A stretch of DNA of 64,000 nt, taken from NCBI GenBank assembly GCA_029552245.1, contig JAKPDW010000084.1, positions 62,001 to 126,000 of the forward strand, read 5' to 3'. The DNA is from Deltaproteobacteria bacterium. GTDB taxonomy: Bacteria > Desulfobacterota > Desulfomonilia > UBA1062. Shown piece by piece: positions 16,529 through 25,816 of this stretch; position 1 is the first letter of the stretch, and each line of letters begins with the position of its first letter. The translations under genes and the position numbers were made by a program. The notes beneath the pieces were generated by a model, which saw nothing but the letters and a program-made list of their open reading frames with translations, did no database searches and had not been told where the DNA came from.

Positions 16529-17988
16529 CCGGTGTCGTCGGCCCTCCGGATGTTCAAGAACAGGTTGACGCCCTCCGGTTCCTTCTCCACGGCCATGTGC
16601 GGCCTTCCGGGGAGGCCGGAGGCCAGCTCCAGGAGTTCCTTCTCGCCGCGATGGATGAGGAACCACTCGGCGCCGTATTCCATGATGAACCTCTGGGGGT
16701 TGTAGAGACCGAAGTTGCCCACGATGAGGAGGCCTCCCGGCTTGAGGAAACTGTAGAGCTTCGCGATCAGCCTGCTCGAGGCCCTATCCGAGAGGTAGTC
16801 GAACAACCCGGCGGTGTACACGATGTCTGCGCCGTCGTAGACGTCCCTGATGGAGCTCTTCTCCACGATGAGCCGCTTGATGTTGTCCTGCTCGAAGTGC
16901 GCCGTGATGTTCGGGGAGTTCCTGATGAGCGGTTCGATCCTCGAGCGCGCGTCCGCCAGCGCAAGGCCGTCCTGGTCCATGGCGATGAACTCGACCCTGT
17001 AGGGCAGCTGCCTTCCCTCGAGCCCCCTCACGAAGTCCGTGAACTCGTGGGCCGGCCCGCAGGCGATGCTTATGATCTTGAGATCCCTGAGCTCCGTGTT
17101 CTTCTCCACCGCCTCCTTGAGCTTTCTGTGGAGGTATGTCCTGCGGTTGCGGACGGCGCGCGCCGCAGGGCCCTCGCAGTCCACCTTGTTGAGCACCTGG
17201 GCGAACAGGTCCTGCCCCTCGAAGGCGTTGCGGTAGATGATGTTCATCATCTCGAAGTCCCCGGCGTAGCCGAGGGGCTTCGTGATGCTCCTGTTGAACA
17301 GGGCGGACCGCGACAGGTACTCGTTCAGGCGCTTCTGGAAGAACTCGCGGTGGATGAAGTGCTGCTTGGGGTCCGTGAAGCGGCCGGTCACGGCGCTGAA
17401 ACGGTCGTAGAACTTGTTGAGCTCATCGAAGAGGGCGTCGAAGGCGAGCTCCTTCAGCGTGTCCGTGAGCGCCTCCCTCAGTTCCTCTTCCTCCCTCGAT
17501 ATGGCCTCTTCGTCCCGCTTGAGCCGGTCGGAGAATCCCTCCAGCAAGTAGTGGATCTGCGCCGTGAGGTTCACGAACTCCGGGTCCAGGTTGTCCTCGA
17601 TGGCCATGGACTGGACGAAGTCGAGGAAGTCGTTCTGGAGCTTGGTGATCTTGTCGGCGCGGACGACCGAGTAGACGTCCATGGGGTTGTCGTTGTACGA
17701 GCAGCCGATCGTGGATACAACGGCGCCGTCTTCCTCTTCGTCCTCGATGTGGATGACCGTGGCGTCCGCACAGTGGACCTCCGTGCCGGCCGAGAGGAAC
17801 CTGAGCTCGTGGATGACGTCGCCTATGTGGAGGATGAGGCTGCCGTCGTCGAGGCGGAACGAGACGCCTGTCCGCGAGTAGTCCTTAATCCTGCAGGTGA
17901 TCTCGTTTCCCTGGTAATCCCTGAAGGACACGACCTTGCTTGTGTCACCCTTTTCGACCACGTACCGAAGATCACGCTTGAGTCTCAA
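16522..17988 (-). CDS. PilZ-like domain fused to PhcB-type SAM methyltransferase
   Basis: The N-terminal 100 residues contain a KDYSRTGVSFRL motif, which matches the D/NxSxxG signature of PilZ cyclic-di-GMP-binding domains, although the upstream RxxxR motif is not clear. After a helical linker, the C-terminal half contains PLGYAGDFEMMN, a conserved RAVRNRR stretch, and the SAM-binding motif IISIACGPAHEF. This pattern recalls the family annotated as extracellular-factor (3-hydroxypalmitate methyl ester) methyltransferase, like Ralstonia PhcB; the actual substrate here is unknown. Start is uncertain: I chose TTG 17988 because GGAGGGAGG lies eight bases upstream; the frame opens at TTG 18012. 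The stop overlaps scpB from the opposite strand. Confidence 0.75.
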   Translation of the reverse strand: MRLKRDLRYVVEKGDTSKVVSFRDYQGNEITCRIKDYSRTGVSFRLDDGSLILHIGDVIHELRFLSAGTEVHCADATVIHIEDEEEDGAVVSTIGCSYNDNPMDVYSVVRADKITKLQNDFLDFVQSMAIEDNLDPEFVNLTAQIHYLLEGFSDRLKRDEEAISREEEELREALTDTLKELAFDALFDELNKFYDRFSAVTGRFTDPKQHFIHREFFQKRLNEYLSRSALFNRSITKPLGYAGDFEMMNIIYRNAFEGQDLFAQVLNKVDCEGPAARAVRNRRTYLHRKLKEAVEKNTELRDLKIISIACGPAHEFTDFVRGLEGRQLPYRVEFIAMDQDGLALADARSRIEPLIRNSPNITAHFEQDNIKRLIVEKSSIRDVYDGADIVYTAGLFDYLSDRASSRLIAKLYSFLKPGGLLIVGNFGLYNPQRFIMEYGAEWFLIHRGEKELLELASGLPGRPHMAVEKEPEGVNLFLNIRRADDTGH

Positions 17989-18223
17989 GCAGCGTTCCTC
18001 CCTCCATCTCAAACCCGAGCGGGCTTGTTACATCCCCGGTTGAGGGCCCTCTCGGTGGACTCAACGGCAACCTCTCGATAAAACTTTATTCCCGACCGTG
18101 ATCCCTGGGCATCGGCCCTGTGTTCCTGAACTCCCCCGCCACCGGGAAAGACGACGCGAATCCAGCCTGCACCCGCTCGCGGGGCCGGCCACTGCTTCAT
18201 GACGCCTGCGGGCCGTCCGCGCT

Positions 18224-18712
18224 TCAGGCGCCGCAATCGCTCGTGTCGCCTCCCAGCTTGTCGAGGGCGTGCCCGAGCGCAGGGGCGATGACCTCGAGAC
18301 ACTCTCGCGCCGCCTTCGGGCTCCCAGGCAGGTTCACGATCAGGGTGCGGTCTCTCGTCCCCACCACGGCACGCGAGATCATGGCGTGGGGGGTCTTCTT
18401 CATGCTCTCCATCCGCATCGCCTCTTCCATGCCGGGCACTCGCCTGTGTATCACGGCAAGCGTGGCCTCCGGCGTGACGTCCCTGGGCGTGAGCCCCGTG
18501 CCCCCGGTCGTGACCACGAGATCGAGGCCGAGCTCGTCGCACAAGGCCTTCAGCCGGTTCACGATGGTCTCCATGTCATCGGGTATGACCTCGTAGGACT
18601 CGACCGCAATCCCCATGGCCGTGAGCGCCCCGCACACCACGGGCCCGCTCTCGTCCCGTCTCAGCCCCGACGCCCCCTTGTCGCTCAGGGTGAGGACGCC
18701 GGCCCTCTTCAT
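18224..18712 (-). CDS. MogA/MoaB family molybdopterin adenylyltransferase
   Basis: This 162-residue protein acts in molybdenum cofactor synthesis, adenylylating molybdopterin before metal insertion. It shows LTLSDKGASG near the start, DLVVTTGGTGLTPRDVTPEA, and LIVNLPGSPKAARECL, the three signature blocks of the family. MogA and MoaB are hard to separate by sequence alone, so no symbol is given. AGGGAGG precedes the ATG. It overlaps the 3' end of the upstream repeat-protein gene by four bases, so it is in an operon with that gene and the EF-G paralogue. Confidence 0.9.
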   Translation of the reverse strand: MKRAGVLTLSDKGASGLRRDESGPVVCGALTAMGIAVESYEVIPDDMETIVNRLKALCDELGLDLVVTTGGTGLTPRDVTPEATLAVIHRRVPGMEEAMRMESMKKTPHAMISRAVVGTRDRTLIVNLPGSPKAARECLEVIAPALGHALDKLGGDTSDCGA

Positions 18713-19146
18713 CTCTTGACCTCCCTGAGCCTCCCCTCGGCCGCCACCACGACCGGCCTCGGGACGTTCCTGTTCTTTGCAAGCAGCCCGAGATCGCGCT
18801 TGTTGAGGTAGGGGATCTGGGCCAGGGCTATGGAAAGCGGGGTCTTGGGGTTGTTCACGAGGGCGAGCCTCACCTGGTAGTTCTTGAGCCACTCCTTGCT
18901 CATCCCGATTTCCTTGAGAACCTCGTCTGAGACCTGCCGGTTCGCGGCGATGGCCAGGATCTCGCTCTCGGTGATCTTCGGCGACTGCACCACCGCGAGC
19001 TGGACCAGCTTGTTGGAATCCCGGATGAGTATGGTCCTGGCATCCTTGCCGGCCTTGTGCGCGAGATCGATCTTCTCGGCGACGCTCATGGCCTGGATTC
19101 TCTGGAACAGGCTCCTCGTGGTGAACTCATCACCGTTACTTTCCAT
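18709..19146 (-). CDS. Helical-repeat protein of unknown function
   Basis: A 145-residue, Cys-free soluble protein. It is built of short helical units such as LVQLAVVQSPKITESEILAI and VRLALVNNPKTPLSIALAQI, which resemble the leucine-rich-variant/HEAT-like repeats found in many deltaproteobacterial proteins, often next to PilZ domains. I do not recognise a catalytic motif. It overlaps the EF-G paralogue by 11 bases and mogA by four, so all three are tightly coupled. A protein-interaction role is likely but unproved. Confidence 0.7.
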   Translation of the reverse strand: MESNGDEFTTRSLFQRIQAMSVAEKIDLAHKAGKDARTILIRDSNKLVQLAVVQSPKITESEILAIAANRQVSDEVLKEIGMSKEWLKNYQVRLALVNNPKTPLSIALAQIPYLNKRDLGLLAKNRNVPRPVVVAAEGRLREVKR

Positions 19147-21220
19147 CCCGAGCCGCTTTGGCCTCCTCTATGATCTTTTCCTGGAGGTTGTAAGGCACTG
19201 GGTCGAGGTGGCTGAAGCTCATGGTGAACGTTCCCCTGCCCGAGGTGATCGACGTGAGGTTCGCCGCGTAGGTGAGGACCTCGGCGAGGGGGACCTGGGC
19301 CTTGAGCTCCTGGTACTTGCCCCTCGCGGTCATGCCCTCGATCTTGGCCCTGCGGCTGTTGAGGTCTCCCATGACGTCACCCATGCATTCCTCGGGGATC
19401 GTGACGGTGAGGTTCATGATGGGTTCCAGGAGAATGGGCTTGCACACCTCCATGGCCTTCTTGAAGGCCAGCGAGCCGGCGATCTTGAAGGCCATCTCCG
19501 AGGAATCGACCTCGTGGTAGGAACCGAAGTACACCGTCACCTTGACGTCGACCACCGGGTTTCCCGTGAGCGGACCCGACTGCATGGCCTCCAGTACGCC
19601 CTTCTCTATGGCGGGTATGTACTGCTTGGGAATGACGCCGCCGACGATCGCGTTGACGAACTCGAAACCCTTGCCCCTCTCGAGGGGTTCCACCCTGAGC
19701 CAGCAGTCCCCGTACTGTCCGTGGCCGCCCGTCTGCTTCTTGTGCTTGCCCTGGACCTCGGCCATGGCGGTGATGGTCTCCTTGTAGGGGACCTTCGGCG
19801 TCTTGAGGTCGACCTCGACCCCGAAACGCCTCTTGAGCCTGTCGACGGCGATCTCGATGTGGAGCTGCCCGAGGCCGGAAAGGATGAACTCTCCTGTCTG
19901 GTCGTCGCGGAAGACCTTGAGGATCGGGTCCTCGTCCATGATCTTCTGGAAGGCGGGCATGATCTTGTCCACGTCGGCCTTCGTCTTCGGGGTAACGGCC
20001 ATGTTCATGATCGGCTCGGGGAAGACCGGCGCAGGCAGCGTGAACGGGATGTTCTCCGAGAGCAGGGTGTCCCCCGTCTTGGTCTCCTTCAGCTTGGCAA
20101 CGGCGAAGATGTCCCCCGGCCCGACCTGCTCGAGAGGCTTCTGCGCCTTGCCTTCCAGCATGAAGAGGGAACCTACGCGTTCCTTCACGTCGCGCTTCGA
20201 GTTGTAGACGGTCGAGTCGGGGTTGAGCGTGCCGGACAGGCACCGTATGATGCTCAGGGTGCCAGTGTACGGGTCGCTCATGGTCTTGAACACGTACCCG
20301 CTGAACGGCTGGTCCTCGGACGGCTTGTATTCCTTCGTCTCCCCCTTCTCGTTCTTGAGCGGGGGGATGGGGCGTCTGTCGGGCGAGATGAACGAGGTGA
20401 CCATGAAGTCCATGAGGGGCTGCACGCCCATGTTCAGCAGTGCGCTGCCGCAGAACACCGGCAGGAAGAGACCCCTGGCGAGACCCTCGACGAGCGCGTT
20501 CTCGAGTTCCGCACTCGAGAGGTCGCCGCCTTCCAGGTACTTCTCTATGAGGGCGTCGTCCACCTCGGCGAGGTCCTCGACCACCTTGCCGTAGACCTCC
20601 TCGAGGGTCGCCTGCATGTCCTGGGGCACGGGTGCCTCCTTGAAGGATCCCGAGCCGTCTTTCTCGTAGAGGTACGCCTTCTTCTTGAGCACGTCCACCA
20701 CGCCGGAAAAGCTGTCCTCTGCGCCGATGGGGAGCGTCAGGGGCAAGGGTTTCGTCTCGAGGATCTCCGAGATGTCGGACAGCACCTGGTCGAAGTTGGC
20801 GCGCTCCCTGTCCATCTTGTTCACGAAGCACGTGCGGGTGAGGCCCTCTGAAACCGCCATGCGCCAAAGGTTCTCGGTATACGGCTTTATGGAGTCCACC
20901 GCGTCGATCACGAACAGGGCGTTGTCCGCGGACTTGAGGCCGAGGATCACCTCGGAGGTGAAGTTGGTGTCGCCCGGCGTGTCGAGCATGATGACGCCCG
21001 CGTTCTTCCACTTGAAATTGTGCAGCGCGCTGAAGATCGACGACTGGCGCTTTATCTCCTCCGGCTCGAAGTCGAGGACAGAATTGCCTTCGAGGACCTT
21101 GCCGAGCCTCGTTGTGGCCTTCGCGTTGTAGAGCATGGCCTCGCCCAGGGAGGTCTTCCCCGAGCCGGAATGCGACATGATGATGACATCTCTGAGATTT
21201 TCAGTGCGGAACTTCCTCAT
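19136..21220 (-). CDS. Elongation factor G paralogue (EF-G-like GTPase)
   Basis: This 694-residue protein has the full EF-G domain order: GTPase domain with P-loop SHSGSGKTSL, DTPGD and NKMD, then domain II, and C-terminal domains with GGHGQYGDCWLRVEPL and SGRGTFTM. The P-loop reads SGSGKT rather than the canonical translocase AHIDAGKTT, and the usual switch I RGITI is replaced (EIKRQSSIF). This identifies the second EF-G-like subfamily rather than the housekeeping FusA, which normally lies in the str operon. Role may be a specialised translocation, ribosome rescue or recycling function; not known. GGGGAGG precedes the ATG. First gene of a three-gene minus-strand operon. Confidence 0.9.
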   Translation of the reverse strand: MRKFRTENLRDVIIMSHSGSGKTSLGEAMLYNAKATTRLGKVLEGNSVLDFEPEEIKRQSSIFSALHNFKWKNAGVIMLDTPGDTNFTSEVILGLKSADNALFVIDAVDSIKPYTENLWRMAVSEGLTRTCFVNKMDRERANFDQVLSDISEILETKPLPLTLPIGAEDSFSGVVDVLKKKAYLYEKDGSGSFKEAPVPQDMQATLEEVYGKVVEDLAEVDDALIEKYLEGGDLSSAELENALVEGLARGLFLPVFCGSALLNMGVQPLMDFMVTSFISPDRRPIPPLKNEKGETKEYKPSEDQPFSGYVFKTMSDPYTGTLSIIRCLSGTLNPDSTVYNSKRDVKERVGSLFMLEGKAQKPLEQVGPGDIFAVAKLKETKTGDTLLSENIPFTLPAPVFPEPIMNMAVTPKTKADVDKIMPAFQKIMDEDPILKVFRDDQTGEFILSGLGQLHIEIAVDRLKRRFGVEVDLKTPKVPYKETITAMAEVQGKHKKQTGGHGQYGDCWLRVEPLERGKGFEFVNAIVGGVIPKQYIPAIEKGVLEAMQSGPLTGNPVVDVKVTVYFGSYHEVDSSEMAFKIAGSLAFKKAMEVCKPILLEPIMNLTVTIPEECMGDVMGDLNSRRAKIEGMTARGKYQELKAQVPLAEVLTYAANLTSITSGRGTFTMSFSHLDPVPYNLQEKIIEEAKAARDGK

Positions 21221-21569
21221 CGGTCCTCCCCTCGAGCCAAGTATCGAATCTTGGCTTTATCCGAAAAGCCGAGATGAAGTCAAGGAGCGGCTTGTTGACT
21301 CGCGGAGATCCCCCGGAACCAGGCGTGTGGACGTCAAGTGGGTGCATCCTTGACAAGAGCGTGGACGGCAGGGACGGATCCTTCGGGGCGGGACGTCCGA
21401 TCGGCCGAGGAAGGGGCATGAACGGGAGGGTGCTCTCCGCGGGGGCTCGGGGGGCGGTGCGGTGTGTGTCGACCCTCCGGTCGGCCGGTAGCCGTTTTCG
21501 CCTTCGTGCAGTCTGCATGCCCATGAGAGGGCGCCCGGCCGGTTGCACGCTGCGATGGCTTGGCGTAGA
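21221..21569. other. Divergent intergenic region, no gene seen
   Basis: About 350 bases between the divergently transcribed EF-G paralogue and holB. It should contain promoters for both, but I cannot place consensus boxes with confidence. Open frames in it have no recognisable content. Confidence 0.4.
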
Positions 21570-22493
<924 letters not shown>

Positions 22494-22505
22494 GGCCTTT
22501 CGTCC

Positions 22506-23207
22506 CTAGGGTCTCTTCCATCGCGCCCTCTCGGGGCGTCTCCTGAGCAGGACGTAGATGGCGCCCGTGCCCCCGTCGCACGGCCGGGCCGAGCAGAACG
22601 CAAGGACGAGCCTCGACAGCTCGCCCGTGGTGAGCCATTTCACCACCGCCTCCTTGAGCACGGGGCCCGACTCAGACTTGAGACCCCTCCCGTGGATCAC
22701 GAGCAGGCATCTGAGGCCCATGGCGTGACTGTTCTCCACGAAGGCCCTGAGCATGACCTTGGCCTCCTCCCTCAGTGCGCCGTGCAGGTCGAGGTGCGCC
22801 TGGACGGCGTAGTCGCCGGTCTTCAGGCGTTTCATGACCCTCGGGTCGAGGGTGGTCACGTGGCCCTCGAGGTACTCTCCGGTGCAGGTCACGTCGAACC
22901 TCGAGGTTCCCCTGACGAGCGCGCTGAGGGCCTGGATCACCTCCATGTCCTGTCTCAGCTTGTTCTCGCGCACCCTTTTCACGACCTCCGACGTGGTGAG
23001 AGGCTCGGGCTCCACGGTGTCCCTGTGAGACATGGGCCTCACGCCCTCCATCGCGCGTCGGAACAGGGTTGCATCGTCCATCTCCTCCCGGGTCGCGGGA
23101 AGGGGTTCGACACGGGCTTCTTGTCGCGGTGTCTCTCGTGTCCCCCGCTTGACAACGATGCCCTCGAGCTTGGAGAAGGGTCGGTTGAAGGGAGGCCCGT
23201 CCTTCAT
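22506..23207 (-). CDS. Smr domain protein (DNA endonuclease family)
   Basis: This 233-residue protein has a C-terminal Smr domain, as found at the end of MutS2, with the signatures AHLDLHGALREEA, LLVIHGRGLKS and GAIYVLLRRR. Isolated Smr proteins are nucleic-acid endonucleases acting on DNA or on stalled-ribosome mRNAs. The N-terminal 100 residues are charged and probably disordered. The gene has a strong promoter (23309-23337) and an intrinsic terminator in its leader (23222-23261), suggesting attenuation. Function of this member is not known. Confidence 0.9.
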   Translation of the reverse strand: MKDGPPFNRPFSKLEGIVVKRGTRETPRQEARVEPLPATREEMDDATLFRRAMEGVRPMSHRDTVEPEPLTTSEVVKRVRENKLRQDMEVIQALSALVRGTSRFDVTCTGEYLEGHVTTLDPRVMKRLKTGDYAVQAHLDLHGALREEAKVMLRAFVENSHAMGLRCLLVIHGRGLKSESGPVLKEAVVKWLTTGELSRLVLAFCSARPCDGGTGAIYVLLRRRPERARWKRP

Positions 23208-23221
23208 GGGGGTGGTGTAAC

Positions 23222-23261
23222 AAAAAAAAAGGGCCCACTCAAGAAGAGGTGGTAGTGGGCC
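23222..23261 (-). terminator. Leader terminator upstream of the smr gene
   Basis: On the minus strand the arms GGCCCACT (23254-23261) and AGTGGGCC (23232-23239), with a 14-base loop, are followed by a run of nine T residues (23222-23230). It lies downstream of a consensus promoter and 15 bases upstream of the smr ATG, with no gene in between. It therefore acts either as an attenuator of smr or as the end of a short RNA of about 80 bases starting near 23302. Confidence 0.87.
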
Positions 23262-23308
23262 GAAAAAGGAGGTCTATAGCCCTTTGTTGGGTTGTCGTTG
23301 ACGCGTGC

Positions 23309-23337
23309 TGTATACATGCGGTTGTTCATGCTGTCAA
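23309..23337 (-). promoter_or_regulatory. Sigma-70 promoter of the smr leader
   Basis: On the minus strand TTGACA (23332-23337), a 17-base spacer, and TATACA (23309-23314) form a near-consensus housekeeping promoter. Initiation is expected near 23302. It points towards the terminator at 23222-23261 and the smr gene. Confidence 0.75.
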
Positions 23338-23397
23338 ATACAGATATCTTATGGTAGTGTTAAAGAATAGTAAATTATGGTGTAGCAGGGAACGCTC

Positions 23398-24309
23398 ATG
23401 AACATCCATCAGGTCCACATATTCAATGTCGCCGCCAAGACGCTGAGCATCACGAAGACGGCGAAGAAGATGAACCTCTCGCAGCCTTCGGTGAGCATCC
23501 AGATCAAGGACCTCGAGGACTCGCTCGGCGTCCGCCTGTTCGACCGCATCAACCGGAGGATCACCCTGACTGACGCCGGCAAGGTGTTCCTCGACTACTC
23601 GGAAAGGCTCCTGAGACTCATCGAGGAGATAGAGGCCTCGATGAAGGGCTTCAGCTCGGGCGATGCCGGGAGGGTGGTGATCGGCGCATCCAGCACGGTG
23701 GGGGTCTACGTGCTTCCCAGGTTCCTGGGCGAGTTCAAGGAACGCTACCCGAAGGCGGAGATCTCGTTGAACATCATGAACAGGAAAGAAGCCGTCGAAC
23801 AGTGTCTCGCCGGTTCCCTCGATTTCGCCTTCATGCAGGACCCTCCCAGGCATGCAGACCTCGACGTCGAGTTCTTCATGAAGGACGAGCTCCTGATCGT
23901 GTGTTCCCCGAGGCACAGGTGGGCCCAAAACGAGTTCCTCACCATGAAGACCCTCTCCACGGAACCCGAGCCGATCATCCTCAGGGAGGAGGGGTCCGGG
24001 ACTAGGGCCCTCATCGAGTATGTCCTCAAGCGCTACGGCATAGAACGCAAAGTGACCATGGAACTGAGTTCTTCCGAGGGCATCAAGCGGGCCGTCGAGG
24101 CGAACCTCGGGGTGGCTGTCCTCTCCAAGAGCGTCGTCAGCAAGGAGGTGGATGCGGGAACCCTCGTGGCGCTTCCCATACGGGATCTCGACACGGTGCG
24201 CGAGTTCTACATCGTGAGGAACCGGAAAAGGGCCTCCTTGCCACTCGTGGAGAGGTTCGGCGAATTCATCCTCTCGTGCAGGGAGAAGATCGCGCCGATC
24301 CCAGGCTAG
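23398..24309 (+). CDS. LysR family transcriptional regulator
   Basis: This 303-residue regulator has an N-terminal winged helix-turn-helix (ITKTAKKMNLSQPSVSIQIK, then LEDSLGVRLFDRI) and a C-terminal periplasmic-binding-like effector domain (about residues 90-300) with VVIGASSTVGVYVLP and REEGSGTRALIEYVL. The effector domain resembles the CysL/CbbR group, in which the ligand is often a small anion or organic acid; this is weak evidence. The AT-rich upstream region (23290-23397) also contains the smr promoter on the other strand. The closest downstream genes are por (650 bases away), a possible but unproved target. Confidence 0.92.
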   Translation: MNIHQVHIFNVAAKTLSITKTAKKMNLSQPSVSIQIKDLEDSLGVRLFDRINRRITLTDAGKVFLDYSERLLRLIEEIEASMKGFSSGDAGRVVIGASSTVGVYVLPRFLGEFKERYPKAEISLNIMNRKEAVEQCLAGSLDFAFMQDPPRHADLDVEFFMKDELLIVCSPRHRWAQNEFLTMKTLSTEPEPIILREEGSGTRALIEYVLKRYGIERKVTMELSSSEGIKRAVEANLGVAVLSKSVVSKEVDAGTLVALPIRDLDTVREFYIVRNRKRASLPLVERFGEFILSCREKIAPIPG

Positions 24310-24903
24310 AGCTGAACCGGTTCTTTCTCCCACCTCCTACGGGGTTTTCGCCGCACCGGGCGCCGACCCCCGGCCCGGACAGGTTCCCCGGTGTTCGTTC
24401 GTGCCTGGACACGCCCGAACCCCAGGTCATGGTGTCTCGAGCCCCGCATGGACGTATGTGCCGCTCCATGGGGACCGGGTGGGACGACGTGCCCTCGCAG
24501 GGGCCGGGACGATCGTACGCCCCGAGGCCGAACGCGGCTGTACGCCAAAGGCCGGCTTCGACAGGACAGGGAAACGCATGTGCAACGGGTATCGGCTCGC
24601 CGTGCGCTCAAGGCGACGAGGGCGCGACCGGGCCCGGTATCCAAGAAGAGGTCGTCGTGGATATCGGGAGACACGCACGTGCCATGCTTTCACTGAGCCG
24701 GATGGAGGCCCTTCAGGGAGGACCGGTCGTCCGACGACCTGTCAGAGGGGGGCGCCTGGATGTTCATGTGGTGAAGCGTCACCGGCGGGAGGCGCGAGGC
24801 CCACGAGTCCCCCCTGGGACGTGGGTTGCCGCGCCTTGCACGAGGGGCACCTTTCCACCTCCTGGAAGGCCGTACGAAGGGATGATGCGCCCGTTTGTCT
24901 CTG
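24310..24903. other. Intergenic between lysR and por, no gene seen
   Basis: About 590 bases of very GC-rich DNA with overlapping open frames that lack conserved motifs. No terminator with a T run is seen after the LysR gene. The por promoter follows at 24904-24933. Confidence 0.4.
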
Positions 24904-24933
24904 TTGACAGGCAAGAGAACCTGATGGTATGAA
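24904..24933 (+). promoter_or_regulatory. Sigma-70 promoter of the por operon
   Basis: TTGACA (24904-24909), an 18-base spacer and TATGAA (24928-24933) match a housekeeping promoter, with a full consensus -35. It lies about 30 bases before the porG start and points along the operon. The surrounding DNA is less GC-rich than the rest of the intergenic region. Confidence 0.7.
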
Positions 24934-24963
24934 TCGCCATTCAGTTTATCATCGGGGGCACAT

Positions 24964-25515
24964 ATGCTCGAAGTGAGGATCCATGGACGGGGAGGGCAGG
25001 GCGCAGTCACATCCGCCGAGCTCATAGCCATTTCAGCCGTCGACACCGGAAGGTACGCACAGGCCTTCCCGAGCTTCGGCCCGGAGAGGCGGGGTGCGCC
25101 TGTCGTGGCGTTCTGCAGGGTGGACGAGAAAGCGATCAGGATCCGCGCCAAGGTCTACTACCCTGACGTGGTGGTTGTGCTGGACCCGGGGCTGGTGGAC
25201 CTGATCGACCCGACCGAGGGGATGAAGGAGGGCGGGATCCTCATCATGAACTCCCGGAAGAGACCCTCTGAGGTGGCGGCATCCAGGGGCGGGGCCGTAC
25301 GGGTTGCAACGGTCGACGCGGACAGGATCGCGATAGAGGAGCTCGGACGTCCCATCGTGAACACCACCATGATAGGTGCGTTCATCAAGGCGACCGGCAT
25401 CGTGGGCCTCGATGACATCAGGGGGCCCATCCTGGACAGGTTCGGGTCGAAACTCGGGGAACGAAACCTCAAGGCCCTCGAGAGGGCCTATCATGAAGTC
25501 GAGATCGGGGGATAG
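24964..25515 (+). CDS. porG: Pyruvate/2-oxoacid:ferredoxin oxidoreductase gamma subunit
   Basis: This 183-residue protein is the gamma subunit of an anaerobic 2-oxoacid oxidoreductase, which helps bind CoA. The N-terminal EVRIHGRGGQGAVTSAELIA is the signature of the family, with FGPERRGAPVVAF next. It is first in a porGDAB operon, with 4-base to 10-base gaps between genes. The complex decarboxylates a 2-oxoacid, makes acyl-CoA and reduces ferredoxin. By sequence alone I cannot tell pyruvate from other 2-oxoacids such as ketoisovalerate. Confidence 0.93.
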   Translation: MLEVRIHGRGGQGAVTSAELIAISAVDTGRYAQAFPSFGPERRGAPVVAFCRVDEKAIRIRAKVYYPDVVVVLDPGLVDLIDPTEGMKEGGILIMNSRKRPSEVAASRGGAVRVATVDADRIAIEELGRPIVNTTMIGAFIKATGIVGLDDIRGPILDRFGSKLGERNLKALERAYHEVEIGG

Positions 25516-25519
25516 CACC

Positions 25520-25813
25520 ATGGCCAAGCCGATGGAGCAGATCACGTGGCAGGAACTCGAGACCGGCGCCGTCGTCGTCGAGGTCGGGAACTCTGTCCAG
25601 TACGAGACGGGATCCTGGCGGTCCGAGCGGCCGGTCGTCGACAAGGAAAAGTGCATCAAGTGCATGTTCTGCTGGCTGTACTGTCCCGAGGGGTGCATAC
25701 GCCAGGCCGAGGAAGGACACTTCGAGGCCGATCTCACGTACTGCAAGGGGTGCGGGATCTGCGCGGAGGAGTGCCCGGTGAAGTGCATAACGATGGTCAT
25801 CGAGGAGAAGTGA
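25520..25813 (+). CDS. porD: Pyruvate/2-oxoacid:ferredoxin oxidoreductase delta subunit
   Basis: This 97-residue ferredoxin-like subunit carries two 4Fe-4S motifs, CIKCMFCWLYCPEG and CKGCGICAEECPVK, that pass electrons from the TPP site to external ferredoxin. The WRSERPVVDKEKC stretch before the first cluster is typical of PorD. ATG at 25520 lies five bases after the porG stop. It is the electron-transfer subunit of the four-subunit por complex. Confidence 0.93.
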   Translation: MAKPMEQITWQELETGAVVVEVGNSVQYETGSWRSERPVVDKEKCIKCMFCWLYCPEGCIRQAEEGHFEADLTYCKGCGICAEECPVKCITMVIEEK

Positions 25814-25816
25814 ACC

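Noticed and set aside
16030-18081. Very long open frames opposite or out of frame with real genes, for example on the plus strand over the methyltransferase
   Set aside because: They are high-GC shadows: rich in Arg, Gly and Pro, without motifs or ribosome binding sites, and the opposite strand has a clear protein family.
23398-24963. LysR regulator as the proven activator of por
   Set aside because: The genes are 650 bases apart and no binding motif was found near the por promoter, so only a weak suggestion is justified.
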